A stretch of DNA of 64,000 nt from Luteimonas rhizosphaerae (GTDB taxonomy: Bacteria > Pseudomonadota > Gammaproteobacteria > Xanthomonadales > Xanthomonadaceae): NCBI RefSeq assembly GCF_002849595.1, contig NZ_NRQR01000026.1, positions 248,001-312,000 on the forward strand. Reading direction: 5' to 3'. Below the pieces are notes generated by a model that was not told the DNA's origin, ran no database searches, and worked only from the letters and a program-made list of their open reading frames with translations. Position numbers and translations under genes: made by a program. This document shows positions 47,419 to 56,663 of the stretch, in pieces (position 1 is the first letter of the stretch; every line of letters starts with the position of its first letter).

Positions 47419-49383
47419 ATGCCGTCCATCCATTCCCCGCGACGCCGCTCCGTCCGCATCGCGGCGCCCGTCGCCGCGCTCGTCTGGGTCGACCACGCGA
47501 TGCAGGCATCGGTGCGCCTCGCCGGCGGCTGTTCCGGTTCGTTCGTTTCGCCCGACGGTCTGGTGCTGACCAATGCGCATTGCGTCGTCGGCTGCGTACA
47601 GGGCCTCTCGTCGCCCGAGCGCGACCTGCAGAACGACGGGTTCGTCGCCGATGCGCGCGCCGAGGAGCTGCAGTGCCCGGCCGAAGAGCTCAACGTGCTG
47701 CGCGCGATCACCGACGTCAGCGGGCGCCTGACCGCCGCGGCCGAGGGCAAGCAGGGCCAGGCGTATGTGGATGCGCGCAATGCCGAGAAGGGCCGCATCG
47801 AGTCGGAGTGCGTCGGCGACGACGAAGCGAAGACCCGCTGCGACGTCGTCGAGCTCTACAACGGCGGCCAGCAGCATCTCTATCGATACCACCGCTATTC
47901 CGACGTGCGCCTGGTATTCACGCCCGAGTATTCGGTCGGCTTCTTCGGCGGCGATCCCGACAATTTCAATTTCCCGCGCTACAACCTCGACGCGGCCCTG
48001 CTGCGCGCCTACGAGGACGGCAAGCCGGCGACCGTCGAGCACCACTTCACCCTCGATCCGGCGGGCGCCGAGGCCGGCGAGCTGGTCATGGTGACCGGCC
48101 ATCCGGGCCGCACCCAGCGCCAGCTCACCGTCGCCCAGCTCGAAACCGTGCGTGACGTCAGCCTGCTCAACACGTTGCTGTGGCTGGCCGAGCGTCGCGC
48201 GATGCTCGGCCAGTACGGCCGCAGCAACGAGGAAGCGGCGCGCCAGGCGCAGTCGGATCTCACCTTCACCGACAACAGCTACAAGGTCGTGCGCGGCCAG
48301 TTGCAGGCCCTGCTCGACCCGGCCGTGTTCGCCGGCAAGCGCGCCGAAGAAGCGGCATTGCGCGAGGGCGTGGACGCCGCGCCTTGGAACGAGGTCGCTG
48401 CGGCCCAGGCGACGGCGCGTGAACTCGCCGTGCCGGTCATGCTGCTCGAGCAGGGTCGCGGCTTCGATTCGCGCCTGTTCGGCATCGCCCGCACGCTGGT
48501 GCGTGGCGCAGCCGAACGCGCCAAGCCCAACGACGCGCGCCTGCCCGAATACCAGGACGCGGGGCAGGGCCGTCTGCGGCAGACGCTGCTGAGCAGCGCG
48601 CCGGTGTATCCCGGGTACGAGATCGCGAAGCTGACGTGGTCGCTGACCAAGTTCCGCGAACTGCTGGGCACCGACGATCCGCTGGTGAAGTCCGTGCTCG
48701 GCACGCAGTCGCCGGCGCAGGTCGCCAAGGCACTGGTCGAAGGCTCGACACTCGCCGATGTCGCCGAGCGCGAGCGTCTGTGGACCGGCGGTGCGGCGGC
48801 GGTCGAGGCGTCCGAGGATCCCTTCATCCGTCTGGCCCGTGCCGTCGACGCTCCGGCGCGCGCCCTGCGGCAGCGGCAGGAAGCGGAGGTCACGTCGATC
48901 GAATCGCGCGCCGCCACGCAGATCGCCAAGGTGCGCTTCGACAAGCTCGGCACCACGGTCTATCCGGATGCGACGTTCACGCTGCGCCTGTCCTACGGCG
49001 ATGTCGCCGGCTGGGACGAGGGCGGCAAGACCATCGCACCGTTCACCGACATGGGCGGCGTGTTCGCGCGCAACACCGGCGCCGAGCCCTACGCGCTGCC
49101 GGAGCGCTGGCTGGCGGCGGAGGACACCATCGCCAAGGCCACGCGTTTCAACTTCGTCAGCACCAACGACATCATCGGCGGCAATTCCGGCAGCCCGGTC
49201 ATCAATCGCGACGCGCGCGTCATCGGCCTCGCGTTCGACGGCAACATCCATTCGCTGGGCGGCAACTTCTGGTACGACCCGCGCCTCAACCGCACGGTCT
49301 CGGTACACAGCGCAGCGATCATCGAATCGCTGAAGTCGGTCTACGGTGCCGACACGCTGGTCGGGGAACTGCTGCAGCAGTAA
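47419..49383 (+). CDS. S46-family dipeptidyl-peptidase-like protein with shortened N-terminus
   Basis: 654-aa serine peptidase of the DPP7/DPP11 (S46) family. The His of the triad is in VLTNAHC, Asp is in GGDPDNFNFPRYNLDAAL, and Ser is in IIGGNSGSPVINRD; AFDGNIHSLGG follows the Ser as usual. The family is normally about 700-720 residues with a signal peptide and a conserved EGMW near the mature N-terminus. Here only MPSIHSPRRRSVRIAAPVAA precedes the catalytic core, and the hydrophobic part is too short for a signal peptide. Either an in-frame deletion has removed the export signal or the region was misassembled. No alternative start upstream restores it. A terminator follows at 49414. Confidence 0.85.
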   Translation: MPSIHSPRRRSVRIAAPVAALVWVDHAMQASVRLAGGCSGSFVSPDGLVLTNAHCVVGCVQGLSSPERDLQNDGFVADARAEELQCPAEELNVLRAITDVSGRLTAAAEGKQGQAYVDARNAEKGRIESECVGDDEAKTRCDVVELYNGGQQHLYRYHRYSDVRLVFTPEYSVGFFGGDPDNFNFPRYNLDAALLRAYEDGKPATVEHHFTLDPAGAEAGELVMVTGHPGRTQRQLTVAQLETVRDVSLLNTLLWLAERRAMLGQYGRSNEEAARQAQSDLTFTDNSYKVVRGQLQALLDPAVFAGKRAEEAALREGVDAAPWNEVAAAQATARELAVPVMLLEQGRGFDSRLFGIARTLVRGAAERAKPNDARLPEYQDAGQGRLRQTLLSSAPVYPGYEIAKLTWSLTKFRELLGTDDPLVKSVLGTQSPAQVAKALVEGSTLADVAERERLWTGGAAAVEASEDPFIRLARAVDAPARALRQRQEAEVTSIESRAATQIAKVRFDKLGTTVYPDATFTLRLSYGDVAGWDEGGKTIAPFTDMGGVFARNTGAEPYALPERWLAAEDTIAKATRFNFVSTNDIIGGNSGSPVINRDARVIGLAFDGNIHSLGGNFWYDPRLNRTVSVHSAAIIESLKSVYGADTLVGELLQQ

Positions 49384-49413
49384 GCCGAGCCATGTGCGCG
49401 GCGTGACGCAGCA

Positions 49414-49445
49414 GGGCGCTCCGAGGTCGGGGCGCCCTTTCTTTT
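49414..49445 (+). terminator. Rho-independent terminator after S46 gene
   Basis: GGGCGC and GCGCCC (49414-49419, 49432-49437) with an inner CCGA/TCGG stem, followed by TTTCTTTT. Confidence 0.85.
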
Positions 49446-49500
49446 GGAGGAGATTCCACATCCGCCTGGCCAATCGGCGCGGATCGACGCATCGATCCCC

Positions 49501-49570
49501 TTGCAGGGGCGCGCTCGTGCGCGACCGGATGTCACGCATTCCGCCATCGCGCGCAGGCGCGCTCCTGCAA
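49501..49570. repeat. REP pair, inverted
   Basis: TTGCAGGGGCGCGCTCGTGC (49501 on) and the inverse of TTGCAGGAGCGCGCCTGCGC (49546-49570) face each other across 20 bp. Same family as the elements at 25749 and 54356, with GCAG in place of GTAG. Confidence 0.8.
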
Positions 49571-49673
49571 CGGCACGCTTGCGCTGCGGACTGGAAGGGT
49601 GAAACAGGCATGATCCACGTCACCGCGCCCACACCGCAGCCGCACCAGACCGGCTCGGGGATGGCGACCGCAC

Positions 49674-50723
49674 TCAGTCCAGCGCCACCACGCGTCCAAG
49701 GGCGGCGCTGTCGACACCAGCCTGCAGCACGCGCATGACCGCCAGCGCCTCGTCGGCGGTCACGGGTGGCGGCGCGCCGCGTCGCAGGGCATCACGGAGG
49801 CCGGCGTAGTACGCGCGATAGTCGCCGGGCGGCCTGGGCGCATCGGCCGCGGACACGCGGCCATCGGGCGCCACCTGCAGCAGGCGACCGGGGTCGGGGT
49901 CCACACCCCAGCCAAGCGCGCCGGGCACGCGGCCCGCGCGCAGCGCCGCTTCCTGCGGGTCCAGTCCCGACTTGAACCAGCTGCCGCCGCTGCCGTGCAC
50001 GGCGAAGCGCAGGCCCGCACCCGGCACGAGCGCACCCGCGTGCAGCACCGCGCGCAGCCGGGGATAGCGGAGTACCACGTGGAACCAGTCGTCGACCTCC
50101 GCGCCCGCGCGCTGGATCGCGAGGTCGGCCTGCACCGCATCCGGCATGCCGAACAGCTGCAGCACCTGGTCGACGAGATGCGGCCCCAGATCCGCCCACA
50201 GCCCGGCGCCTGGGCCGGCGCGCTCCCGCCAACGGTCCGGCACGACCGGCCGGAACCGGTCGAAATGCGAATGCAGTTCCGCGACCGTGCCGAACGCGCC
50301 GCGGTCGCAGAGTGCCCGCAGCGCGAGGAAGTCGGCATCCCAGCGCCGGTTGTGGAACACGCTGACGGTGCGGCCCACCCGTCGCGACGTGGCGACGACC
50401 GCGTCGGCCTCGGCGAGGTCGACGGTGAACGGCTTGTCGACCACCACGTGGCGGCCGGCTTCGAGCGCCGCGATCGCCAACGGGGCGTGAGTCGCGTTGG
50501 GCGAGGCGATGACGACGACGTCGATGGCGTCATCGGCGAAGGCGGCTGCTGGATCGGCGAGGACCCGCACGTCCGGCAGGTCGGCCGCGACCTTGCCGGC
50601 ATCGCCCGAGACCACCGTGTGCAGGTGCCAGCCGGGCGTCGCACGCAGCAGGGGCGCGTGGAAGGTCCGGCCGACGAAGCCGTAGCCGACCAGGGCGACC
50701 TGCAAGGGACCGGCGTCGCTCAC
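49674..50723 (-). CDS. Gfo/Idh/MocA-family oxidoreductase
   Basis: 349-aa NAD(P)-dependent enzyme. The Rossmann motif is VALVGYGFVGRTFHAPLL (residues 9-26), and VVIASPNATHAPLAIAALEAG and HVVVDKPFTVDLAEADA (with DKP replacing the usual EKP) complete the cofactor site. The substrate domain contains FHNRRWDADFLALR and GLWADLGPHLVDQVLQLFG, where the His of GPHLVDQ is the usual catalytic residue. Overall it resembles the YdgJ/YhhX branch of sugar-type dehydrogenases. Substrate unknown. It lies 13 bp beyond the lipoprotein gene upstream on the same strand. Confidence 0.9.
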   Translation of the reverse strand: MSDAGPLQVALVGYGFVGRTFHAPLLRATPGWHLHTVVSGDAGKVAADLPDVRVLADPAAAFADDAIDVVVIASPNATHAPLAIAALEAGRHVVVDKPFTVDLAEADAVVATSRRVGRTVSVFHNRRWDADFLALRALCDRGAFGTVAELHSHFDRFRPVVPDRWRERAGPGAGLWADLGPHLVDQVLQLFGMPDAVQADLAIQRAGAEVDDWFHVVLRYPRLRAVLHAGALVPGAGLRFAVHGSGGSWFKSGLDPQEAALRAGRVPGALGWGVDPDPGRLLQVAPDGRVSAADAPRPPGDYRAYYAGLRDALRRGAPPPVTADEALAVMRVLQAGVDSAALGRVVALD

Positions 50724-50736
50724 GAGGTGTGCGGCA

Positions 50737-51027
50737 TCACCACTTGAACAGCTCGAAGTAGGTCTGGGGCGGATTGTCGCCGTCGCTGTCGATGCGACCG
50801 TCGCCGTTGCGGTCGTAGAGGAAATACGCCGGGCCGCGCGAGGGCACCACGCGCACGGCGCGGAGCTGGCCCGCGACGCGGAACTCGCTGATCACGTCGC
50901 CGTTGGACTCGGTGCGCGTCGTCTCGACGGCATCGGCGGGAATGCCGTCGCCGTTCATCCCGGTGGTCGCGCAGGCGGACAGCGCGAGCAGGGCGGCAAC
51001 GAGCAGCGCGGATCGGAAGCGGGTCAT
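50737..51027 (-). CDS. DUF2782-type small lipoprotein next to polA
   Basis: 96-aa protein with a lipoprotein signal (lipobox LSAC, Cys19) and a short domain from TRTESNGDVISEFRVAGQLR to PQTYFELFKW, with an aspartate-rich YDRNGDGRIDSDGD segment. This matches DUF2782 proteins, which occur beside polA in many gammaproteobacteria; function unknown. The start at 51027 has AGGAG 8 nt upstream; two closer in-frame ATGs upstream would sit too near that ribosome binding site. Confidence 0.82.
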   Translation of the reverse strand: MTRFRSALLVAALLALSACATTGMNGDGIPADAVETTRTESNGDVISEFRVAGQLRAVRVVPSRGPAYFLYDRNGDGRIDSDGDNPPQTYFELFKW

Positions 51028-51158
51028 GGGCATCACTCCTGCGGGCGGACGTCGAGTATGCGCGCGGCCGACCGGTGGAAGCGTGGAGATCGCGAGGACG
51101 GAGGGTCGGGTTGTGCCGACCTCCGGGCGCCCGACGGCGGGGCCGGCATCGGGGCCGG

Positions 51159-51164
51159 TAGAAT
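51159..51164 (+). promoter_or_regulatory. -10 box of polA, leaderless type
   Basis: TAGAAT followed by CCCCGC (6 nt) and the ATG at 51171. Confidence 0.65.
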
Positions 51165-51170
51165 CCCCGC

Positions 51171-53903
51171 ATGAGACGCCTCATCCTGATCGACGGGTCC
51201 TCGTACCTGTATCGCGCCTTCCACGCGCTGCCCCCGCTGACCAATGCCGGCGGTGAACCCACCGGCGCGCTGTTCGGCATCGTCAACATGCTGCGCGCGA
51301 CGCTGAAAGAGGCGCCCGACTTCGCGGCGTTCGTCGTCGATGCGCCCGGCAGGACCTTCCGCGACGATCTCTACGACCAGTACAAGGCCAACCGCCCGCC
51401 GATGCCCGACGAACTGCGGGCGCAGGTCGAGCCGATGTGCACGATCGTGGAGGCCCTGGGCTTTCCGATCCTGCGCGTTCCCGGCGTCGAGGCCGACGAC
51501 GTCATCGGCACGCTGGCGCTGCAGGCAGCCGACGCCGGGATCGAAGTGACGATCTCCACCGGCGACAAGGATTTCGCCCAGTTGGTGCGGCCGCGCGTGA
51601 CCCTGGTCAACACGATGAGCGGTAGCCGCATGGACAGCGACGCGACCGTGGTCGACAAGTTCGGCGTCCGCGCCGACCAGATCGTCGACCTGCTCGCGCT
51701 GATGGGCGACAGCATCGACAACATCCCCGGCGTGCCGAAGTGCGGGCCCAAGACCGCGGCGAAGTGGCTCACCGAGTACGAATCGCTGGACGGGGTGATC
51801 GCGAACGCCGGCAACATCAAGGGCAAGATCGGCGAGAACCTGCGCGAAGCGCTGCACCAGCTGCCGCTGAGCCGGGAGCTCGCGACGATCAAGACCGATG
51901 TCGTGCTCGATGGCGGCCCGGAGACACTGATCCTGCGACCGCGTGCGGTCGACACGCTTCGTGTGCTGTACACGCGCTACGGCTTCGGTCAGGCGCTGAA
52001 GGATCTCGACGGCGGCAGCGGAGCGGGTGCACCGGCGACTGCCGCCATCGCGAGTCCTGCGCCACCGTCGACGCTCGATCCCGCGCTGTCGGCGCCGGGC
52101 GAGTACGAAACGGTGCTGACGCCCGACCGGCTCGACGCCTGGGTCGCGCAGCTGCAGGCCGCGGACGAATTCGCGTTCGATACCGAGACCGACGCACTCG
52201 ATGCGATGCGCTCCGGCCTCGTCGGCCTGAGCTTCGCGATCGAGCCCGGCCGCGCCGCCTACATTCCCGTCGGCCACGACTATCCCGGCGCGCCGACGCA
52301 GCTCGATCGCGCACTGGTGCTCGATGCGCTGCGCGGGGTGCTGGAAGACCCTGCGAAGCGCAAGCTCGGCCAGCACGGCAAGTACGACATCCACGTGCTG
52401 CGTCGGCACGGCGTCGAGGTGCGCGGCTACGCCGACGACACGCTGCTGGAAAGCTTCGTCCTCGATGCGGGCATCGCCCGGCACGATCTCGACTCGCTGG
52501 CCAAGCGCCACCTGGGGATGGAGACGATCAAGTTCGAGGACGTCGCCGGCAAGGGCGCCAAGCAGATCTCGTTCTCGCAGGTCGCCATCGACGATGCGTC
52601 GAAGTACGCCGCCGAAGATGCCGACATCACCCTGCGGCTCCACAGGGTCATGAAGCCGCGGATCGAGGCCGATGCGGGCCTGGCGCGCGTCTACGCCGAC
52701 ATCGAGATGCCGCTGGTGCCGGTGCTCGCGCGCATCGAGGCCAACGGCGTGCGCGTGGATGCCGACGAACTGCGCCGGCAGAGTGCGGACCTGTCCAAGC
52801 GCATGCTCGCCGCGCAGCAGAAAGCGACCGAACTCGCCGGCCGCACCTTCAATCTCGATTCGCCCAAGCAGCTCGGCGCATTGCTGTTCGACGAGCTGAA
52901 ATTGCCGGCCGTGGTGAAGACGCCCAAGGGCCAGCCGAGCACCAACGAGGAAGCGCTGGAGGCGATCGCCGACCAGCACGAACTGCCCCGCGTGATCCTC
53001 GAGTACCGCGGCCTCGCCAAGCTGCGCAGCACCTACACCGACAAGCTGCCGGAGATGATCAATCCCGACACCGGTCGGGTGCACACGAGCTACCACCAGG
53101 CGGGTGCGGCGACGGGACGGCTGTCCTCGTCGGATCCGAACCTGCAGAACATTCCGATCCGCACCGACGACGGGCGTCGCATCCGCCGCGCCTTCGTCGC
53201 GCCGCCGGGCCGCAAGCTGATCGCCTGCGACTATTCGCAGATCGAACTGCGGATCATGGCGCACCTGTCCGAGGATCCCGGCCTGGTGCGCGCGTTCGAA
53301 TCCGGCGTCGACATCCACCGCGCGACCGCGGCCGAAGTCTTCGGCCGACCGCTGGACGAGGTGACCGGCAACGAGCGCCGCGCGGCGAAGGCGATCAATT
53401 TCGGCCTGATGTACGGCATGAGCGCCTTCGGTCTCGCCCGCAACCTTGGCATCGGCCGCGGCGAGGCGCAGGACTACATCGCGCTGTACTTCTCGCGGTA
53501 TCCGGGCGTGCGCGACTTCATGGACCGCACGCGGCTGCAGGCACGTGAGACCGGCTATGTCGAAACCGTGTTCGGCCGGCGACTGACGCTGGACTTCATC
53601 CAGAAGGGCAACCCCTCGCAGCGCGCCGGCGCCGAGCGCGCCGCGATCAACGCGCCGATGCAGGGCACCGCGGCCGACATCATCAAGCGCGCGATGATCA
53701 CGATCGACGGCTGGATCGCAGATCACTCGAACCGCGCGAAGATGATCCTGCAGGTGCACGACGAACTGGTGTTCGAGGCGGATGTGGATTTCGTCGACAC
53801 GCTGCTGGCCGAGGTCGTGGCCCGGATGACCCGTGCCGGCGAACTGCGGGTGCCGCTGGTCGTCGACAGCGGCGTCGGCGACAACTGGGACGAGGCGCAC
53901 TGA
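51171..53903 (+). CDS. polA: DNA polymerase I
   Basis: 910-aa three-domain repair polymerase. The 5'-3' exonuclease (residues 1-290) has LIDGSSYLYRAFHAL, VEADDVIGTLA and STGDKDFAQLV. The proofreading domain (about 320-500) keeps its acidic residues in FAFDTETDALD, YADDTLLESFVLD and YAAEDADITLRLH. The polymerase domain (about 540-910) has ATGRLSSSDPNLQNIP, DYSQIELRIMAH, RRAAKAINFGLMYGMSAFGLA and LQVHDELVFE. All catalytic motifs are intact. It fills gaps and removes RNA primers. The leaderless-type promoter lies directly before the start; the sRNA gene lies about 240 bp after the stop. Confidence 0.98.
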   Translation: MRRLILIDGSSYLYRAFHALPPLTNAGGEPTGALFGIVNMLRATLKEAPDFAAFVVDAPGRTFRDDLYDQYKANRPPMPDELRAQVEPMCTIVEALGFPILRVPGVEADDVIGTLALQAADAGIEVTISTGDKDFAQLVRPRVTLVNTMSGSRMDSDATVVDKFGVRADQIVDLLALMGDSIDNIPGVPKCGPKTAAKWLTEYESLDGVIANAGNIKGKIGENLREALHQLPLSRELATIKTDVVLDGGPETLILRPRAVDTLRVLYTRYGFGQALKDLDGGSGAGAPATAAIASPAPPSTLDPALSAPGEYETVLTPDRLDAWVAQLQAADEFAFDTETDALDAMRSGLVGLSFAIEPGRAAYIPVGHDYPGAPTQLDRALVLDALRGVLEDPAKRKLGQHGKYDIHVLRRHGVEVRGYADDTLLESFVLDAGIARHDLDSLAKRHLGMETIKFEDVAGKGAKQISFSQVAIDDASKYAAEDADITLRLHRVMKPRIEADAGLARVYADIEMPLVPVLARIEANGVRVDADELRRQSADLSKRMLAAQQKATELAGRTFNLDSPKQLGALLFDELKLPAVVKTPKGQPSTNEEALEAIADQHELPRVILEYRGLAKLRSTYTDKLPEMINPDTGRVHTSYHQAGAATGRLSSSDPNLQNIPIRTDDGRRIRRAFVAPPGRKLIACDYSQIELRIMAHLSEDPGLVRAFESGVDIHRATAAEVFGRPLDEVTGNERRAAKAINFGLMYGMSAFGLARNLGIGRGEAQDYIALYFSRYPGVRDFMDRTRLQARETGYVETVFGRRLTLDFIQKGNPSQRAGAERAAINAPMQGTAADIIKRAMITIDGWIADHSNRAKMILQVHDELVFEADVDFVDTLLAEVVARMTRAGELRVPLVVDSGVGDNWDEAH

Positions 53904-54144
53904 GCGGGCACGGGAGCGGGGCGCACTTCCTGATTGGGGGCGCCGTCTCGAGGTGGTAGGACGTGACGAGACGGCCGTGGCGCGCGCGCAAGAGGCGTCT
54001 GGGCGTCCCCTTCGTCAGCGCCGATCCGGCGGCTCAGGCAGCAGGGGCGCAGTGCGGACGACGGGCCTAAATGTGGCCTGAATCATACGGAAATTTAACT
54101 GTAATCTTCACGAACCATCCATGGTCGGAATGTTGATATAGCCC

Positions 54145-54269
54145 TCGACAGATGCAAGGTCTGTCGCAGATCTCTCCCTTCCCCTGGAGTGATCGAACGG
54201 AACCACATGGCTTCTCCCCGAGCCGGTTCCCTGAGCCCCGCCGGCCCCCCCTGCCTGCGGGGCTTTTTT
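54145..54269 (+). ncRNA. sX13-like small RNA with C-rich hairpin loops
   Basis: About 125 nt folding into four hairpins. Hairpin 1 is CGACAGA/TCTGTCG (54146-54166). Hairpin 2 is GATC-CTCC/GGAG-GATC with loop CTTCCCCT (54169-54194). Hairpin 3 is GGAACC/GGTTCC enclosing GGCT/AGCC with loop TCTCCCCG (54199-54230). Hairpin 4 is the terminator (54234-54269) with a C-rich loop. Xanthomonas sX13 is a short RNA with C-rich loops that pairs with G-rich sites near start codons and regulates virulence, motility and stress genes. The gene sits downstream of polA, like Spot 42 in enterobacteria. A TGATAT/GATATA box at about 54134-54140 can serve as -10; the -35 is not clear. The sX13 identity is inferred from structure and location, not from a covariance search. 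Confidence 0.8.
54234..54269 (+). terminator. Rho-independent terminator of the sRNA
   Basis: AGCCCCGC and GCGGGGCT (54234-54241, 54257-54264) form an 8-bp stem around a C-rich 15-nt loop, followed by six T. Confidence 0.93.
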
Positions 54270-54355
54270 ATGCCCCGCGTTTGGCGATTCCGCGGTTTGG
54301 GCGTCTCAGACGTTCCGTCCGGGTCCGACGCGCAACAGTCGTCGGCCTGGTTCTA

Positions 54356-54416
54356 GTAGGAGCGCCTGCGCGAACGTGTTTCGCTGAACGCCTGTGCGCA
54401 CGGGCGCGCTCCGACA
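54356..54416. repeat. REP pair with GTAG head, inverted
   Basis: GTAGGAGCGCCTGCGCGAAC (54356 on) and the inverse of GTCGGAGCGCGCCCGTGCGC (54394-54416) face each other across 17 bp. The rest of 53904-54518 outside the sRNA holds only an AT-rich stretch at 54085-54110 that probably belongs to the sRNA promoter region. Confidence 0.8.
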
Positions 54417-54518
54417 GAGGTGACGCCAGGCTGGCCCCAGCGAGGCTGGCCCCACGGGCCGTTTGCAGCAGCGGCGTGGCCGACGCCAGGCGGCTGTCGG
54501 CCACGTTGCCGTCCAGCG

Positions 54519-55196
54519 CTAGAAGGGAGTCGGAGACGTCACCAGCAGGGGCTGGCCGGTGCCGGGATGGATAAGGGCCAGCGACGTGGCGTGCAGCAGC
54601 AGACGCGGCGCGCGGGCCTGCTGGGCCGGGTCGGCGTACAGCGCATCGCCCAGGATCGGGTGGCCGATCGCCTGCAGATGCACCCGCAACTGATGCGTTC
54701 GGCCCGTCCACGGGATCAGGGTCAACCGGCTGCAGGGCGTGCCGTCCGCCGCGTGGCCGCGCGAGCGGACCTGCCAGCGGGTCTGCGAGGGCTTGCCGGC
54801 GACCCGGTCGATCCGTTGCTTCGGGCGATTGGGCCAGTCGCTGGCCAGCGGCAGGTCGATCTCGCCCGTGTCGGCCGTCACCCAGCCGTCGACGACCGCT
54901 TCGTAGCGCTTGTCGACCCCGCGATCGGCGAAGGTGTTGCCGAGCGCGCGCTGCATCGCCTCGCCGCGCGCCAGGACGATGACGCCGGAGGTCGCCATGT
55001 CGAGCCGGTGGACGACCCGCGCGTCGGGCCAGGCGGCCTGGGCGCGGGTGGCCATGCTGTCGTGCTTGTCGGCGCCGCGCCCCGGGACCGACAGCAGGCC
55101 GCTGGGCTTGTCGAAGGCGAGCAGCCAGGCATCGGCGTGCAGCACCTGCAGGCACTCCGGCACGACGTCGGGATGCGGCGCGGCGGCATGCGGCAT
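54519..55196 (-). CDS. RluA-family pseudouridine synthase
   Basis: 225-aa RNA-modifying enzyme. The catalytic Asp is in VVHRLDMATSG (near residue 65). LLAFDKPSGLLSVPG, DKRYEAVVDGWV and LIPWTGRTHQLRVHLQAIGHPILGD are the other conserved blocks. Length and lack of an S4 domain fit RluA, which modifies 23S rRNA U746 and tRNA U32, rather than RluC/RluD. It ends in SPTPF. It follows hemF by 9 bp on the same strand, so the two may be co-transcribed. Confidence 0.88.
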   Translation of the reverse strand: MPHAAAPHPDVVPECLQVLHADAWLLAFDKPSGLLSVPGRGADKHDSMATRAQAAWPDARVVHRLDMATSGVIVLARGEAMQRALGNTFADRGVDKRYEAVVDGWVTADTGEIDLPLASDWPNRPKQRIDRVAGKPSQTRWQVRSRGHAADGTPCSRLTLIPWTGRTHQLRVHLQAIGHPILGDALYADPAQQARAPRLLLHATSLALIHPGTGQPLLVTSPTPF

Positions 55197-55205
55197 CGGC
55201 CGGGC

Positions 55206-56117
55206 TCAGGCGGCGTCGGCCAGCCAGTCGCGCGGTCGCAGGTAGTCCAGCAGCCGGGCCTCGTCGCTGCCGGCAGCGGGCGTGTAGCCGTATTCCCAGC
55301 GCACCCGCGGCGGCAGGCTCATCAGGATCGATTCGGCCCGGCCGCCGGACTGCAGGCCGAACAGCGTGCCGCGGTCGTAGACCAGGTTGAACTCGACGTA
55401 GCGGCCGCGCCGGTAGAGCTGGAATTCGCGCTCGCGCTCGCCGTAGGGCGTGTCCTTGCGTCGCGCGACGATCGGCAGGTAGGCGTCGAGGAAACCGTCG
55501 CCGACCGCGCGCAGGTAACCGAAGTCGGTGTCGAAATCGGCGTGCAGATCGTCGAAGAACAGGCCGCCGACGCCGCGGGTCTCGCCCCGGTGCCTGAGGA
55601 AGAAATAGTCGTCGCACCAGCGCTTGTGCGCGTCGTAACGGGTCTGGCCGCCGAACGGCGTGCACAGCGCGCGGGCAGTGCGGTGCCAGTGCCGCACGTC
55701 CTCGTCGACCGGATAGAACGGCGTCAGGTCGAAGCCGCCGCCGAACCACCAGGCCACTGTCTCGCCGTCGCGCATCGCGCGGAAGTGGCGGACGTTGGCG
55801 TGGGTCGTCGGCAGGTGCGGGTTGTGCGGATGGAACACCAGTGAGACGCCGACCGCGCGCCACGAGGCGCCGGCGAGTTCGGGCCGGTTGGCGCTGGCCG
55901 ACGGCGGCAGCGCCGTGCCGGACACATCCGAGAACCCGATGCCCGCCTGTTCGAACACCGCGCCATCGCGCAGCACGCGGGTGCGACCGCCGCCGCCTTC
56001 GGCGCGCCGCCACGGGTCCTCGACGAACGTCGCCCGGCCGTCGGCCTGCTCGATGGCGGTGCAGATGCGGTCCTGCAGACCGGTCAGATAGTCGCGGACG
56101 CTGTCGAAATCGTTCAT
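55206..56117 (-). CDS. hemF: Oxygen-dependent coproporphyrinogen III oxidase
   Basis: 303-aa cytosolic homodimeric enzyme. It converts coproporphyrinogen III to protoporphyrinogen IX with O2. Family blocks are complete: [74 protein letters not shown] and [20 protein letters not shown] followed by ESILMSLPP. The length is typical. TACAAT lies exactly 6 nt before the ATG (56124-56129, minus strand), so the transcript is likely leaderless, as for hemB. Confidence 0.97.
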   Translation of the reverse strand: MNDFDSVRDYLTGLQDRICTAIEQADGRATFVEDPWRRAEGGGGRTRVLRDGAVFEQAGIGFSDVSGTALPPSASANRPELAGASWRAVGVSLVFHPHNPHLPTTHANVRHFRAMRDGETVAWWFGGGFDLTPFYPVDEDVRHWHRTARALCTPFGGQTRYDAHKRWCDDYFFLRHRGETRGVGGLFFDDLHADFDTDFGYLRAVGDGFLDAYLPIVARRKDTPYGEREREFQLYRRGRYVEFNLVYDRGTLFGLQSGGRAESILMSLPPRVRWEYGYTPAAGSDEARLLDYLRPRDWLADAA

Positions 56118-56123
56118 GCCGCC

Positions 56124-56129
56124 ATTGTA
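56124..56129 (-). promoter_or_regulatory. -10 box of hemF, leaderless type
   Basis: TACAAT on the minus strand, 6 nt (GGCGGC) before the hemF ATG. Confidence 0.65.
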
Positions 56130-56186
56130 GGCGGAGCCTCCGGCGCGGCCTTGATCCTGGTCAATGCGCCCGCTGCATCGCCGCGG

Positions 56187-56663
56187 TCAGGCGTGGGCGA
56201 CTCGCCAGCGTTCGAGATGGTCGGCCAGTGCGGCCGCCTTCCGGCCGTAGGTGTCCGGCAGCGCCCCGTCGAAGCCGGTCAGGCCACGATTGACCCGGCG
56301 CAGGCGCACGGCCTCGTCGACATGGGCGGCGAAGTCGAGGCCGACCATGGTGTGCAGGCCGACCCGGGTCGGGCCGAAGCGCGCGATGTCGCGCCAGGCG
56401 TAGCGGGTGCTGCGGAACAGCGAGCGGATTTCCAGCCCCTCGGCGTCCAGCCGCAACCGGTTCGCGTCCGGTACCAGCGAGACCAGGGCGACCATGCCGC
56501 ACAGCCCGAAGAAACCACCGCACGACCACGCGAGCAGGGGATGGCGCTCGCCGATGACGAGCGCCATCCATACGAACCCGGCCGAAATCGCCAGCAGTGC
56601 GAGCATCTTCCACGGCGAAGGCCGCAGCAGCTCGACCGCCGGCAACGGGCCGGGCGCGGTCAT
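56187..56663 (-). CDS. Two-helix membrane protein with PH-like domain
   Basis: 158-aa protein. Two membrane helices (about residues 18-37 and 45-65) are followed by a small beta-rich domain (NRLRLDAEGLEIRSLFRSTR, then YAWRDIARFGPT and MVGLDF) that resembles bacterial PH-like or STM3941-type domains. Its start overlaps the S9 peptidase stop by an ATGA, so the two genes are translationally coupled. Function unknown; a role linked to the peptidase is only suggested by the coupling. Confidence 0.7.
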   Translation of the reverse strand: MTAPGPLPAVELLRPSPWKMLALLAISAGFVWMALVIGERHPLLAWSCGGFFGLCGMVALVSLVPDANRLRLDAEGLEIRSLFRSTRYAWRDIARFGPTRVGLHTMVGLDFAAHVDEAVRLRRVNRGLTGFDGALPDTYGRKAAALADHLERWRVAHA

